This document shows positions 40,301 through 55,300 of a stretch of 64,000 nt of DNA, piece after piece. The translations under genes were made by a program, and so were the position numbers. This DNA comes from Latrodectus hesperus (lineage: Eukaryota > Arthropoda > Arachnida > Araneae > Theridiidae). The first letter of the stretch is position 1, and each line of letters opens with the position of its first letter. A model generated the notes under the pieces. That model was given only the letters and a program-made list of their open reading frames with translations. It had not been told where the DNA came from and searched no databases. The stretch covers positions 73,449,487-73,513,486 of the forward strand of contig CM075851.1 of the NCBI GenBank assembly GCA_037975125.1, written 5' to 3'.

Positions 40301-43300
40301 TATAAAATAATTGAGTGCAAGTCATTCTTATACATTCACCATGTATGCAGTTTAGAACTCAAAATAATGTCAAAGTTTAAAAGTATTATCAGTGTTCTAA
40401 TTAATAATACAAAAATTAAATGATCATGGGTCCAATACAAAAATTAACCGATCATTTCTTCAATTGACTGTGACTGACTGCATTTCAGATAAAGTTAAAT
40501 TTGTGGATAAATCAGATGAAAGAAAAAAATTTCACCCATTTTCAGAGATTATCAAGCCATATTGATAACTACAAGGTAATTGAAACAAAGAAATACTCGG
40601 ATCTAAATGCACTAAAAAATAATTTTGAATTCTGCTTCTCCATAAAGAGTTCAACTAATATTGTTATTCTGGCGAACTTAATATTGTAGATGTATCACCA
40701 AAGATTGGAAATATGCTTAACAAAAATACTGATATTTTGGAAATAGAAATAATAGATTTTCAGTCAGATTTGCAACTAAAAGCAAGGTTTACGCACAATG
40801 ACTTTTGGACCCTTGTTGATGAGAGAAAATATACCCATATGAAAGAAGCTTTTCTGAGACTTTTCTTCTCCTTTCAATCCACTTACTTTTGTGAAAGTGG
40901 ATTTTTGATTTGAAACATTTAAAGATAAAATGTAGATCAAAAATAACAAATAAACACTTGAGTGATTGTATGAATTTGGCTTTTAAGAACGTGTGTACCC
41001 GAGTACAATAAACTGGCTGAAAACAAGCAATGCCAGACTTCACATTTATCAAGCATTTGTTTTACATTAAATATGACTTTTACTGAATACATATTAAGTT
41101 CAGTTGGTCAAAAATTAAATGTAGCGGCACACCCTATATTACCAGCTTAACTGGCACAAGACAACAGCAACTGTATTAGTAATAATGAGGTACACATCAT
41201 ACTACAATGAGGTATACTAGTAAGCAAAATTTTATATTACTTTCCCATTATTTACCAGTTACCATTAAATTATTATATTTTGAGTTTTGTAATTTGTGGA
41301 TTTAAAATAGGTTTTTATGTTTGTAAATTAAAAAGAATAAAATTACTACCATTTCAATAATGTATTTATATTGAAGTTTGTTATAAAAATATGCTTTTCA
41401 AATTCAAAGCAGATGATTTTTAAAAAAAAATATTTTTCTCAAAAAAATTTTATAAAATAAAATCTAGTATTTTTAATGTATTTAAAAGGTATAAAAATTC
41501 TCCTACACAAAAAATATAAAAAATTTAATGAAAAACAGCACCACCTATTGCTCACTGAAAAGTATTTTTATATGGCTTGCTTTCTATTTTTGAGTTCAAA
41601 ATGTGCCCACAATAGGCCACAGGTAGGACATTACACTTATGTACACCTTTTAAAATTTTAAGAGTGGGTTATTTTCTAAAAGGAGGATCAGCATTCAATA
41701 ACAGTAACATGAAATGAAATCCTATTCAAGATGAAAATTTTTATACAAATTTAACAAGTTTATAAAATTTAAATTAATTTACAAAAATTAACTAAAGACA
41801 AACATGGGAATATATTTTTAATACAAATAAATTTAATAAAAACAATCAATATCCAATCTTACTTAAGAGCAGCATCTTCAACACTTTGGCATCCTCGCAA
41901 ACTTAACTTTTTTAAGAAACCACCACATCGTTTAGAGATGTTTTCAACAACAATGCCCTAAAAATATCAAATGTTATTGTTATATATTTTAAACAAAGTT
42001 ACATACATTAAAAAGTATAACATAATATTTTTAAACTTCATTATTTGTTACTTTTGTTTTATCATCTTAAATTATTATTTTGGCTTCTTAAAAATTAAAA
42101 TAGAAGAATTTATGAGATATTAAATATATATCTTAACAATAAAATTTTTCCCAAGGTTTATTTAAGGTTGTAAATCTAGTCTAACAAAAGATATTTTCTA
42201 AAAATATCATCAACATTTTCCAACTGCAAAATTTAAAAATTCTGCAGTAGGAAGAAGTTTTATAAAAAACAAAAATAACATCCTGAAATACTAATTTTAT
42301 TTAAAATTTCCACTACTTCATATGATGATTCTCTTTTATATTATATTTGTAATCCTTTTTATCAGCTTAAAATCATTCAACTATGACATTTACATGCAAA
42401 ATTTTACTTTATCAATCAAATCTCATAAACTAAAAAAATTTGATCAATAATTTTCTTTTTTGTTAAAGAAAAATTACAATCAATCAAAACACATGGAAGG
42501 AATTACAGAAATTTCAGTTTAATTTTTTTTAAAATTGTTGTAGAAATGTAAGTATAAATAGTTTAAAGAATAATGATTTAAACAGAATGTGTAGATGAAA
42601 TGATTAAAAGACGACACCAAAAATAAGGAAAGTTGTTTTTGAGGATTCCAGTTATTTTTTATATTCATTAGCAAAATATCAACAAAGACCAAAAAATATG
42701 GTATAACAAATTAGTTATTAAGAAGACAGTTTTTCTAGTTACAGATTTACTATCAAAATCTCGATCAGTACATGCAAAATTGTGGTTTACAGGTATTTCA
42801 TGCAGACTTATCACAATAAAATACAAATAAAATGTGCCACAGAAAATGGGAAATTAATTTTGGTGATAAGAAATAAAATTTATATTACCTCAATATCAGT
42901 TTGAAAATTAAACAAATCAATTCTCTGCCAATTGCTTCCATCTAATGCAAGGATGTTCCAAGACTAAAATTTAGAAAAATGTAAAGATAATAAAATATAG
43001 TTACACAAAATTGTATTATTTAATGAAACTTAAAGATAAAGTGCTGAAAAATTTCAAACAGCTTAGAAAGATTTCCTCTTATTCTAAATACTTATAAATT
43101 CCAGTAATTTTACAATCTTTTCAGTACACAGTAGAATAAATAACATAGCAGTATTAGAATTCAAATATTAACTTATTATAAAATTGTTTACTTCTAATTT
43201 AATGCAAAGAATTAATTAGCAGCCCCATTTAGGATTAATAAATAACTGTCAAAATAAACTCATTGACTTATTCAAAAGCCATCAAGGACAGCAAAATACT

Positions 43301-46300
43301 TGCCTTGAAATAATAAAAGGAGTATTTTGTTTGTTGCTCAACGGTCATTTTTTGCACACGAGGGCTAATTAGACCGGGACCTACGGTTTAAAGTGGATTC
43401 CGAACCACTACAAACATCCATACCCAAGGTGGGATTCGAACCCACAAACTGTTGATCAGAAGGCAAGGGCGCTAACCATTTGGCTGCCAGCTCGGCAATA
43501 AAAGGAGAATATAATGGCAGCATACATTTGTTAAACATATAAACTCCCTAATTTTTTTTCTTTGTGATAGACATACATTCAACTTTATGTTAATAAGTAT
43601 ACTGATTTTAACATATATTTCTTAAACTTTATTCAAACATTAATTTAGATTCATTCCTTTCTTATCTATTCAAGTAATTGCTCTGATACAATATGAACAA
43701 AATATATGCAATATATTTACAACTATATTAGACACAAATGCATACATTATATTATAGACCAACATAGATTTAAACAGTGGTGTACACCTCAGGAAAATTA
43801 TTTTTTTATATTTCAGGCAATAAAAATTTTTTTCACATTTCAATATAAATGAAAGATTAACACAAAAAATGAATATTGTTACTTATTTAGTGTGATATAT
43901 ATTTAATAAATTATACATAAAAATTAATTAAAATAATTAAATTGAAATGAATTTTAAGAAATAAATTGACATACCTTTGAAACTTGAGCACATCGACATA
44001 AAGATACAACATCTAGATAGGAAAATATCCTAAAATTGATTTTTTGAAATTAAAATATTTTCAAGTAAATTTTCAAGCAGATAATAAAAATATTTAGAAA
44101 ACATATAAGCAAATTATTAACAAATGAATCAAAATGAATAAATTGATATTTTATTTCAGAAATGTTAATATGAATACTTATTCACATGTTAAAAATACAG
44201 ACTTTCACTTATTTTTATGTAATCTTGAATTTAAGCTAAATTTAAGATTATGAATTTATAAATTCAATTGAAACATGTTAAATATTAGTGAAAACAGAAA
44301 TTAATATGAAAAGTATATTAAACTAACCAAATATATGGTGTATTTTAATATGTAGTGTATCATTCTTAATAATTTACATAGATTCAAAATAAATGTTGTA
44401 TAGAATTGTGCATTTATATTTGTGACAAGGCAAAAATATACATTATAACAAGTATAAATTGCAAATAATAAATTTCTTGTGACTGTTATTTTTAGATTAT
44501 TTGTAACTACATATTTATGGATAACATTCCTGAAATATCCTTTATACACAATTATAATAATTTTCATTTTTAATTTAGATGTTTGGGTAAATTGCATGAA
44601 ATGGTATACATGATAAGTGTGCCACAAATCTGTAGATTAGCAGAACATATCCATTCCGGCACAATATTCTATAATGTATACCAATGTGTGCAATTCTTAT
44701 TGAGTTTTAGTAACCCTTGAAACTTATACTGTGCTTTGTATTTTCTTAGTTTTCTTTTTCAAATGATTTTGTGCAAAATTTTGATTGTTTTCTTATAATT
44801 CAATGTTAATTTGATGACATTTATGTCATAATTTAAAAAATTGTTTAATTTTATATTTTTAAAAGTTACTTTTTCAAAATTGAACTTTTTTTTTTCAATT
44901 TGGAATGCATGGAAAGCTGATGATTACATTTAATTTATGTGTATGCTAATTTGTTAATTTATATACAATATAAAATTAATATACTAATTAATATATTAAA
45001 ATACTAAATAAAGTATTAAGTATATAATGGAAATATTTGAAATATATATCAGTTTTTGTTGAATTTTCTTGCTCAATTAAAATTACAAAATGTAGTAATG
45101 GATGGTAAATAAAAAAGCATATTTTCATAAAAATGGATGTTATTTACATTATTGGCTATTTGTTCTGTGCTAGATTTGCATTGCATCAGATGTTTTTTTT
45201 AAGTAAGTATGAGCACTACTACTTGGTTAATAGGAAAAACCCCAGTTTTCACAAAATTTTACGTTATTTACATCATTGTTGTTGTGTGTTGTTACTAATG
45301 ACACTTGGACAAACCAAGCTTGCTATGCCTTGGCTATGTGAATTTAACTCAATATGGTGTGTCTTTCGTTTAATACAAGCACCACTGAAGGTGAAAGTAC
45401 TACTTTGCTCTTCAAATCCTCCAATAGATGACACCACCAGAATATCCACTCCCTGAATTTTGACATTGATCTGAAGGGGGAGGCAATTTTCTCCAGACCT
45501 TTGCACCTATGGTAACTGCTCAACAACTAACCTTGGGACTTTCAATTCCACAGATTTAACGAGCATTATATTTACATCATTGATTCAGCTTTATAGCCCA
45601 GTTATTTCTCCCTGTTAAAATGTTTTGAAATGGATGTTTTTAATTGGCTGTCACAACTCAGTTAATTGGAAAGCCAAGTTTTAATTAAAATGCATGCTAT
45701 TTACAACATTAGTTTAGATTTATAGTGCAACTGTTAATACCTACATAATATTGTTAGGGCCGCAGTGGCCTGGTTGGTTAGGGTGTCGTCCTCATTATCA
45801 AAAGGTAGCGAGTTTGGATCCCGGCTTAACCAAAGATCTATTGTGTTCGCAATGTCCTCGAAATGAGATGATGCTTCTGGGGCTGGCAGGCCAAGTATTG
45901 GGAATATTCAGCTTGGTCCCTGCTTCAAAATCATGGAGGCTTCACCCGGCTGCTTCTATCTAGCTAGTAAAGCCCAACTCAGTGCTAGGTAGAGTGAAGC
46001 ATGCTGGTGCAACAACAACAGTGTAGTATTGTTATAAATGGAGTATTATATGCTAATATTTTTTTTATATAAAGTGCTAATATTTTTTTCATTAATTAAA
46101 AATTGTGTACATTTTATTGACTGAGTACAAATTACAGTGATAATTTTTAGATTTATTTTATATTTGGTTTGTAATATGTAATCTTTGTAAAATGAGCAAT
46201 CTGATTCGTGGAAGATTGCAATAACACTGCAAAATTTGAGATTGAGTATGATAAGGGTTTTAAAACTGCATACTACATGAAATATTGGAAATAAGATTGG

Positions 46301-49300
46301 GGAGATAGCTTCCAAGCACTTGACATGAAAATTAGAAATCTCACAAAACTTGTACTAGGAGCAAGAATTTCACCAAATAATGGAAAAAGATAGCAAATCA
46401 ATTATTAAAATGTATGTTTTTATAAATAATATAAAATTATTCAATACTTTATTTATCACATTTCAATATTTATTATAATATCAATTAAAGTACAGTTGTT
46501 TATTTGTAGGAATAAAAAAATTTTTTTTAATAAATGCTGTGGATTATGCAAATTTTTACTCTGGGAAAAAAGGGCATTGTGTAATATGCCTCTGCAGATT
46601 ACATATAAAAAATACAGTATATAAGGCATTATTTTTTTATTGTTAACATGTTATAAAAGAGGAAGCAGTGACATTGTTTGCTGCAGTAATTTAAATTTTT
46701 CTCCCAAAAAACTTTATCAGATGTGGTCTATCAAAACGATAAATGCTCACAATCAAGTTTTAAAAATAGTGATAATGAACAAGTGTGCTAACCAGAATTA
46801 AGAAATATTCATAAATAATGTTAAGTATAATTAAATTAAGCAGATCTACTTAAACAACTGAAATAAAGAGGAAAAATAATCACCGATTTTCTTACTGTAA
46901 TACAACAATTCAAACTAAAAGTTATAAAAAATTAACAATTAATGGAGAATGAAGTAATGCTTTGTTCCCCCCTTCAGGAATTTTATTTATTTATTTAAAC
47001 TATAGGAAACAATGAGATGAATGGCCAATGTTACAAGTTTAAACACAGTTTTATTTCACATTATGAAATCTGTGGAAGAAATTCTTCAGTTAAAAATTCA
47101 CCAAGCCATTATTTATACAAAGATACATTTCAACATATTCTATTTCTAGGTAAACTATTTATCATATACAATAAACAAAATACCATTGAATCTTGGAATG
47201 TGGCTGATGTGTTTTATTGATAAGATGTTTAATTTTATTGAAAATATGTTTAATTTTATTGAAAAGATGTGACGAATTCTCCACAAGCTACATTGAAGCT
47301 GCAAATATTAGTTAAATGAACACATCATTAAAAGTATCCTTATGAATATCAATTTAAACTGGTGTCATTTCAGTTGAACAGTCCAGTTCATCAATATAGA
47401 GTGTACTTATTACATGATAAAATGAAATAATATTACACTTTATTTATTCTTGCTTTAATTTAAATAATAATTGGGTAATAAGGAATGGTTTAAATTTAAA
47501 AATGAAGTTAAAGAAAACATCACTTTTTTATAGTATGATTATAAATATTTATTAATGTGCATATGAAAAATATACCTCAGCAAAAGTTCTTTAGGAAGTT
47601 TTCTATTTATGATAGCATCTTCTTCTGAGAGGACTTTGCATATCTAAAGAATAGTTATTCAGAACATCAAAATACATAAAATAACTTAAAACATTTATGT
47701 TGTATAAAATGTAACCTCACATTCACTCAATTTACCTAAAAATATGAAACTTAATGATTTTAGAACTTTGTAAATCTCTATTTTCAGAATCACATCTATT
47801 TTGTTAACTTTTGAAAATCAAGAACTGAATTATATCAAAAACATTTTAAATAAATATTAAAATAATTTAATCATATTAAAATCATCAAACTCTACTTATT
47901 TAGAATTAAATATGAAGAAGAAGCATAAATAGTATTTAAACTCTGTATTTATTTATTTTATAACATTTAATGCAAATTTATAAACATGTATGTATGTGTC
48001 TGTGTGTGTATATATATATTCATTTAGCTTTTACAAATATACTTTTTTGCATTCAAAACTTACCTAATCAAAACTGTAATCTTTATGGGAAAATATAGAG
48101 GAACACTTTTTGCACAGAAGAAAGAAAACTTTGTCTGCACTTTACATTATATTTGTAATATTAATTTTCTTAACATTATTTTAACTAATACAATAAATTT
48201 TTTTAATTTTTTTATTTGATTGATAGAATAGTGAATTAAGAAATAAATAATACCAAGTATGATAAAATGTATCTGAAATAGGTAACTGTAAAAAAAAAAA
48301 AAAAAAAAAAACTTTTTATGGAAACAGATTTTTAAAAATTTTTTTTTAGTCGTTACTTTATAACTTTTTGAATATGAAGGTTTATCTGACAAAGACACAA
48401 ATTAGTTGACAGTTTAAAATAGACTCTTAATTGCAATATTCATTGGCAACCTAATCAACTAAGTATAAAAAGTTATTGTACCAGGATATTAAATGGACAG
48501 CAACCAACTCAGAAAAACATTAAAAGCAACAAAAATACATACATTCCACATGTTTTTAGATAACCTGATGAATAAACAATAAAAAGAGGATGATCTTCTC
48601 ATGAAATATATTGAAAGTAAATAATTATTTTACATATAATAAACTTTTTAATACCTAAATGACAAATAATTCTATAAACTTTAAGTTTAAATAAAAATAC
48701 ATTTAAACCAAGATGATAATTTCATTTTTTTAAGAATTCATGATTTCAAATAAGTTCAGGTACTAGTGAAATAAAGTGGTAACTATATAATAGGTGAAAC
48801 TTTTATATCTGTGATGTATATGAAAAACAAACTATTTAATGTATAATTAAGTAATTCTAATCAAAAATCCAATTAGCAAGAAGTTCATAAAAATTATAAA
48901 AATGATATGTAAATTTTCATACAAAATGATTAAAATCAGATAAATCTTTCTTTCTCCTTTCAATAACTTGTTGCATTAAATGCTTGCAACTATTAAGGAT
49001 ACAAATAAAGATTCAGAGAAAGAGAGAGAGAAAAGACCAACTTCCCTTCCAGAGAGTTATTCTCAATAGTGAATTAATCTCAAAAGAAATTTAAATATAT
49101 TTTCCTTAGCAAGATAAATTCCATTTGAGTATTTTCATCTATCTAATTAAGCATTTCAAAATATTCATCCTTCCCAATACAGATTTGCTATAGGTTGACT
49201 AGTCAGTCACCTAGTGCTGACAAAAAATAAAATATCAGATAACCATGTGTTACAGAGTTCTATTCTCAAAAAGAATAATTTTATTTAACAGGGAAGAATA

Positions 49301-52300
49301 ATTATTTAAATTAATCTAATTGGAGTACTAATGTCTAGAAATGTCAAATTCATGAATGCTCCAAGGACCACTGTAACAAGGGTTATTGTAGCTAAAAAGC
49401 TTTTTCTTGCAATGGTAAAAGACAGGTTAGAATGATGGAAACCAATGAATAAAAAATTTAGGTAAACATAATAGATAATCTTGAATAAATAGTCACCTGA
49501 AAATGAACTACACTGTTGCAGGTAATTTTGAAATGAACATACATATATAAACATCCAAAGCCATGTGTCACAAAGTCATTTCAATAAGACCAACTTGTTT
49601 CAACCATTCATAGCACAATCATCTCAAAGCCATGTTGTCATAGAATGCAATAGTTACATTAATTGTAACACTATGAATGTATGAAGAAACTTTATGTTGT
49701 ATGACAATAGAGCTGAAATCACCAAATCATAAAAGCAATAAAAAGCAATATGACCTGACAAATCCATTTTATTAAAATATACCAATAAATGTTTTTCTCT
49801 GATCAACAATAGTAGAAGCTTTAAAATCTAGTATTTATTATGAATCTCAAAGTATCAGCACATAGTTAAAGCATTACTATTTAAAAGATCAGCATTATCA
49901 TAATTACTTTTCAATGGTTAATATGAATGGGCCATGGATGATGCATACTACAGTGTGGCACAATAAGTTTTTAAAAGTGATAAAATATTTAGAAAAAACC
50001 CATTATATTCAAGAACTTTGCTGATTGCTTGGTTGCTTGCCAATTTTACAGTCACATTTAGCACATGAGGAAGAATTTGATAATGAAAAAGAATGAAAAG
50101 GATATTGCAATTGCTGATTGTAAAGCACTAGAGAAAAATATTTTTTTATTCATCAAAAGTCTATAAATATAAAGTGTTTAACAAGTATGCTAGTTAAGCA
50201 CTTTACATTTTTGTAATAATAGCAAAAATAACTTAAATCAACATTTCAAACTGATTAATTACTTTAACAGCAAATTGTTTAGCTTAATGGGGATTTTAAA
50301 ACAGAATTCAATAATAAAAAAAACCTTTAAGCAATATGTAATTAGTTTCAGAAGAGAAATAATAAAATGAAAATTAAAGTGAAAAGCCTTGTGAATTTTT
50401 TTTATTAGCCTACAAAAAAAACCTATTTCTAATGGAGAGAAAATGAGAACTATCCTTTCAATATTTGTCTAAATTGTCAGCAACATAAAAATCAACAATA
50501 TGGTTAATAAATATAGCTTTGTTTAGAAATAGTCAGGTAAACTCATAGATGAGAGAAAAAGCAGCTTCTGTTAATCAAAAGAACTGAACACTAGAGGTAC
50601 AGGACTGACTCAGCTTGTTTGCCTGTAGGTATTTATCTGGGTAAAGTGAAATGGCCTGCTAGGGTTACCAGGTGAATACTCTCCAACACATATTCCTAGG
50701 TGTCTAGATTTGTCCTATGACAACCAGCTAGATTTACCTATCTTAGTCTATGACTTTTTAAGAGTGAATAGACTTGTAAATCTCATCTAACAAAGGTTGA
50801 ACACTGAGATTAGCAACAATAGAAGTGGTTATATGTTACACAAGAATGACATGGGACAGAATGTTAGCAGATAAATTGCTTCTGAATTCCAATATAGAAA
50901 ATACTTTCATATACATTGTAACACGCACATAAATATGAGGTATAGAATGTCTCGAAAATTACATTTCTTAGGCTATTACTTGGATTTCCTTCCTTACAAT
51001 AATGATGACATCAGAGAAAAATGAACAGAAGGAATGTTATCAACAAGATATTTCTGCTTTAGGAAAGTGGCAGCATGAGTGCAAAAATACTAGCTGATTA
51101 CTACTGGATAATAATAAAGGATATTTTATATTACTAATACTAAAGGAAATCCAGAAATCTCATTTTAACTCAAATACTTTCAGGTCCATAAATAAACATG
51201 CAATACATTCACAGTTACTCTATGTGTCCAAAAGTATCATGGGTTATGAAGGAAAACAACTTACATATTTGATAATTCTATATAAAAATTTTGTTTAAAG
51301 TCATATTTTCCTTTTGTTCATAAATCAAAAAATTAATTTTCACAATGATAATTTCCAATTTTTGTTTTTATGATATGGCTAATGTAATTCCTATCATAAA
51401 AACATATATTGAAAGTTGTGATCAAATAAATAAGATTAAATATTTTAATAGCAGAATACTTTTTTGCTCCATTAAATTTTGAAAAACTGTTTAAGAATAA
51501 TAATTTTAACCACTTTTTAATCAAAAAATGAATTTACAAAGTTTTACTTAAACTACTTTTAGAACATTGCTAATTTAGTAAGTAAATAATCAGAAATTTT
51601 AGAATTTAAACAACATAGTTACACTTCTAAAAGTTTATTCAATAAGTATAACTTTTTAACAATATTTATAATTAAATGTACTTATTTATACCATGAAGAG
51701 ATATCTTAAGTAGTTTCTTAAATATATGTAATTAAGTCATCTATGTTTTAGGCATTAAAATTTTAAAAAAAAGGAAATTTATCAGGACAAAACTTAGGAG
51801 TAATAGTTTTTCCATAATGCATACAATAACAATAATTTCACAGTAAATTAATAAAAATTTCATTTTGTCAATGATCAGTTCATGTTATTTTATAATTTAA
51901 AATATCTTTATAACTGTTTTAATAGTTGAAACGAAAAGCAAAATAATTTTAAAGAAAAAATACAGAGAAATTGAGTAAATTATAAGCACAGTTCACATAT
52001 ATACTAATGTAGATTTAAATTCATTAATAATTTGATTTGATTTTTTAAACTTTTTATACATTATTTTAGTCATTTAAATAATATATTTTAAATTTAAAAA
52101 TAATTTTATTTTACAAATGCCACTAACAAGGTTAGGCTATCTGGTTTGATTTATTCACAGTGCAATGTCATTTTTTTGCACACACAAGGGCTGACTAGAC
52201 TGGAACCTTTATGTTTAAAATGGACTCCAAATTTTTATAAACATCTATGCTAAAGTAGGATTCAAACCCACAAACTGTTAAATCAAAAGACAGTGCTAAA

Positions 52301-55300
52301 CCATTCAGCTGCCAGTTTAACTGGGAAGATATCTAGTTAAATCAAAGTATGGAGAAGTCAGCTTTCAGTGAACTGATGAAATTGATATTTTTCATGAATA
52401 TTGAAATTAAAAAACCAATCCATTCATTAGATTCCTAGAAAAAAATTTGAGGCCTGTATATTTTACAGAAGCCCTGAATTTACAATAGTAAGTACAAGTT
52501 AAATATATATATAAATTTTATTTAAATTAGTAATTTTTTTAGACTAGATGTTAACAAAAGGAATGCATCTATTAGCAAATGCTTCAGTAAGTTAATGATT
52601 ATATGTTATTGGTGGTATTTTTATGTTACTAATATCATATTTTCAACCATGCTTTCCTCTAAGATCAGGCTTTGTTAGTTGCGCTATATTTTTTTACACA
52701 AGCTCTTATTACAAGGTCTTATTAAGATACACAAGGTCTTACTAAGATTTCTCTCAAAATGCTTATTAAATGATTTTCAGTGTAATAGTAAGTATTAGAA
52801 GCCTAGTATGCTTCATCAATCTCTAAATAAGAATATAAAATATTTTAAAGAATATACACAAAAAGATATTTAATTGACCTCATTTTTTTAATATTTATAT
52901 TACTGAAATTAAAATTAATAATTATACTTAACTATATACATAACAAGAATTACACAAATTTGTATAAAACAATAAAATATTCTTTATATAAGCCTGTTTT
53001 TTAGAATAATTCCCTTAATGACATTCAAGAAATAACACAAATACTTGCAGAAATTGGTGAGTAAAGAATAAAAAAGAAAAAGACAGCTTACAATAATAGA
53101 ATGTTAAATTATTATTTTTGGAAGGACAACCACCACATTGAATAACAAAGTGCTAGAAAACAAACAAAAAACAACTAACAAGCATTCCAAACTAAAATTG
53201 TTCAAAACACTTTAAACAAAATAAATAAATAAAATAAAAAAATAAAATGAAGAAAAGAATGACAGATTTTAAACCAACATCAAATTTTTTAAATACCATA
53301 CCTTAGCCATTTTTCTAATTTTTTTTAACATGTTTTATCTTCCTGCAGTGGAATTCACATCCATATCTCAGAGATACATCACAGATCTCAAAAACAATCC
53401 AGTTTTCTAAGGAACAATTAGTATAAAAAATAAAGATAAGGTAAAAGTCAACTTATATGTAACAAATTAAAATAAAGCTGGTAAACATAATAAAATCAAA
53501 AATAAATTAACCAATATAAAAATGCTTGAAAATAACCTGAAAAAATTTGAAGATACAATTACTCTTTTACAGTATATAATTAAATTTAAAACCTATAAAA
53601 TTTAAAGTTATTTCTTTCACAGAACTAATTTTACAGTTCAACTATGGAACTAATGTTGAATTTACTGGGGATGAGAAGAATTCAGTTAAGGCAATTTTTA
53701 TTGAATAAAAAAGAAAAAATAATAATTGACAAATTTTAATTTAAAGGAACAAATAATGACATTATTTCATACTAATTTTATTATCTTTATAAATATTAAG
53801 ACTGAACCAATAAGAAATTAAAATAACATGACAATGATATGAAATGGGAAATACTAAACTGTTTAATTTTTAAGAAATATTTAAAGTGTGACCTGATACA
53901 AAAATTTAAGCATATACATATATCATGATTTGACATTTCTATATAAATAAGGAATAAGAAAAGTAAGAGAATAGTAATTTTTTCTCCGAAAATAAGACAA
54001 TTTTAATATTAAATTCATACTTAAAAACCTGAAAACATTTCCAGCAAACAAAACAAAAATTTCATGTAGAAATGAAAAGGGTGCAAATTTTATTTTAAAT
54101 ACTATAACTGAATTTAATAAAAAAAAACTGATAAAACAGATTTTTTTGATAAAGGCATAATAAATTCTCAATTAATCAAATCAAAAAACTTAATCTAATT
54201 TTTGAGAATCCAAAGTTTATAAATCACATAATGAATAGTTTTATGAAATGCAAAATTAAAGAAATTGGATATATAGTTAAGTAATGCATGTTTCTTGCTA
54301 AATAATTCAGAAATAATTCCATACGTTCCATTGAAAATCTTTAATTATTCACTACCCTAGACTAGTAAAATTTTTCCAAATCCAATAGTTTTTTCCCTTA
54401 TAAACTCATTTTTTCTAGGGCTCTAGTCAAATTATTTAAATAAATCCTTTTAAATGTCATCAAATGTTGAACCACACAGAATTTTTTTCCTGATACAATC
54501 TAATTTTTTGATAAATTTTCAGTAATTTATATCAATTACTTAAAAACATTATCGATGAATTAATCGATACATAACAGTTGCAATATCACCTTTTCTGTAT
54601 TACTCTTTAATAAAGTTTGAGATTTCAATTTTAGTTTTAAATAGAAATTTCTTTTTTCAATAAATCAGACAAAATTAATCTAATGTAGAGACCAAATAGT
54701 TTCCCTATTTAAAATGGTTTTAAAATTTTCACCTCAGTAAAATGCGCAATGATACAATATAAAAACAGTTTCATCTCTCCTTTAACAGCATGGTTGACAT
54801 TATAAAGAGGTAATTCTTAAAAGATATGAAAAGCTAGCACAATAGAAAAAGCAGGTGCATTCATTACCTCTTCTATTTTATCCAGCTAATTTCAAAAAAA
54901 TATAAGACTCCTAAAATATTCTTTATTTTAAGATGCAGTTTATTCTACCTACGATTAAATATTATCATTTATAAATATATGTGATAAAAAGACAAATGAA
55001 ATATTCTCTTTTTTAATCTTTGCTTTGTAATGCAATTCCTCTTCACAATATTTGATGTTTAGAAAAAACAACTTATTTAACACTTTACAATAACTAATAT
55101 TTAAATTTTTTGATATCTTATAAAAACTAATTTTAACGATATGAGTATCCAACTAACATAAGACTAGAAAAACAATTATAATAGCTTGTTTCTGATTTGA
55201 ATTTTAAAAAAAACTGAATTTAATTGCATGCCTCTTAAAAATATCACTCATTAATTAACAAATACAGGATAATAGTAAAATAAAAATATTTGTGTTAATA

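Noticed and set aside
45133..45963. Open frames of 70-107 codons on both strands
   Set aside because: They fall in degenerate tandem repeats and a tRNA-derived SINE; no protein similarity.
48290..48311. Poly(A) run as the tail of a processed pseudogene or LINE
   Set aside because: No gene-like or element-like sequence precedes it and no target duplication was seen.
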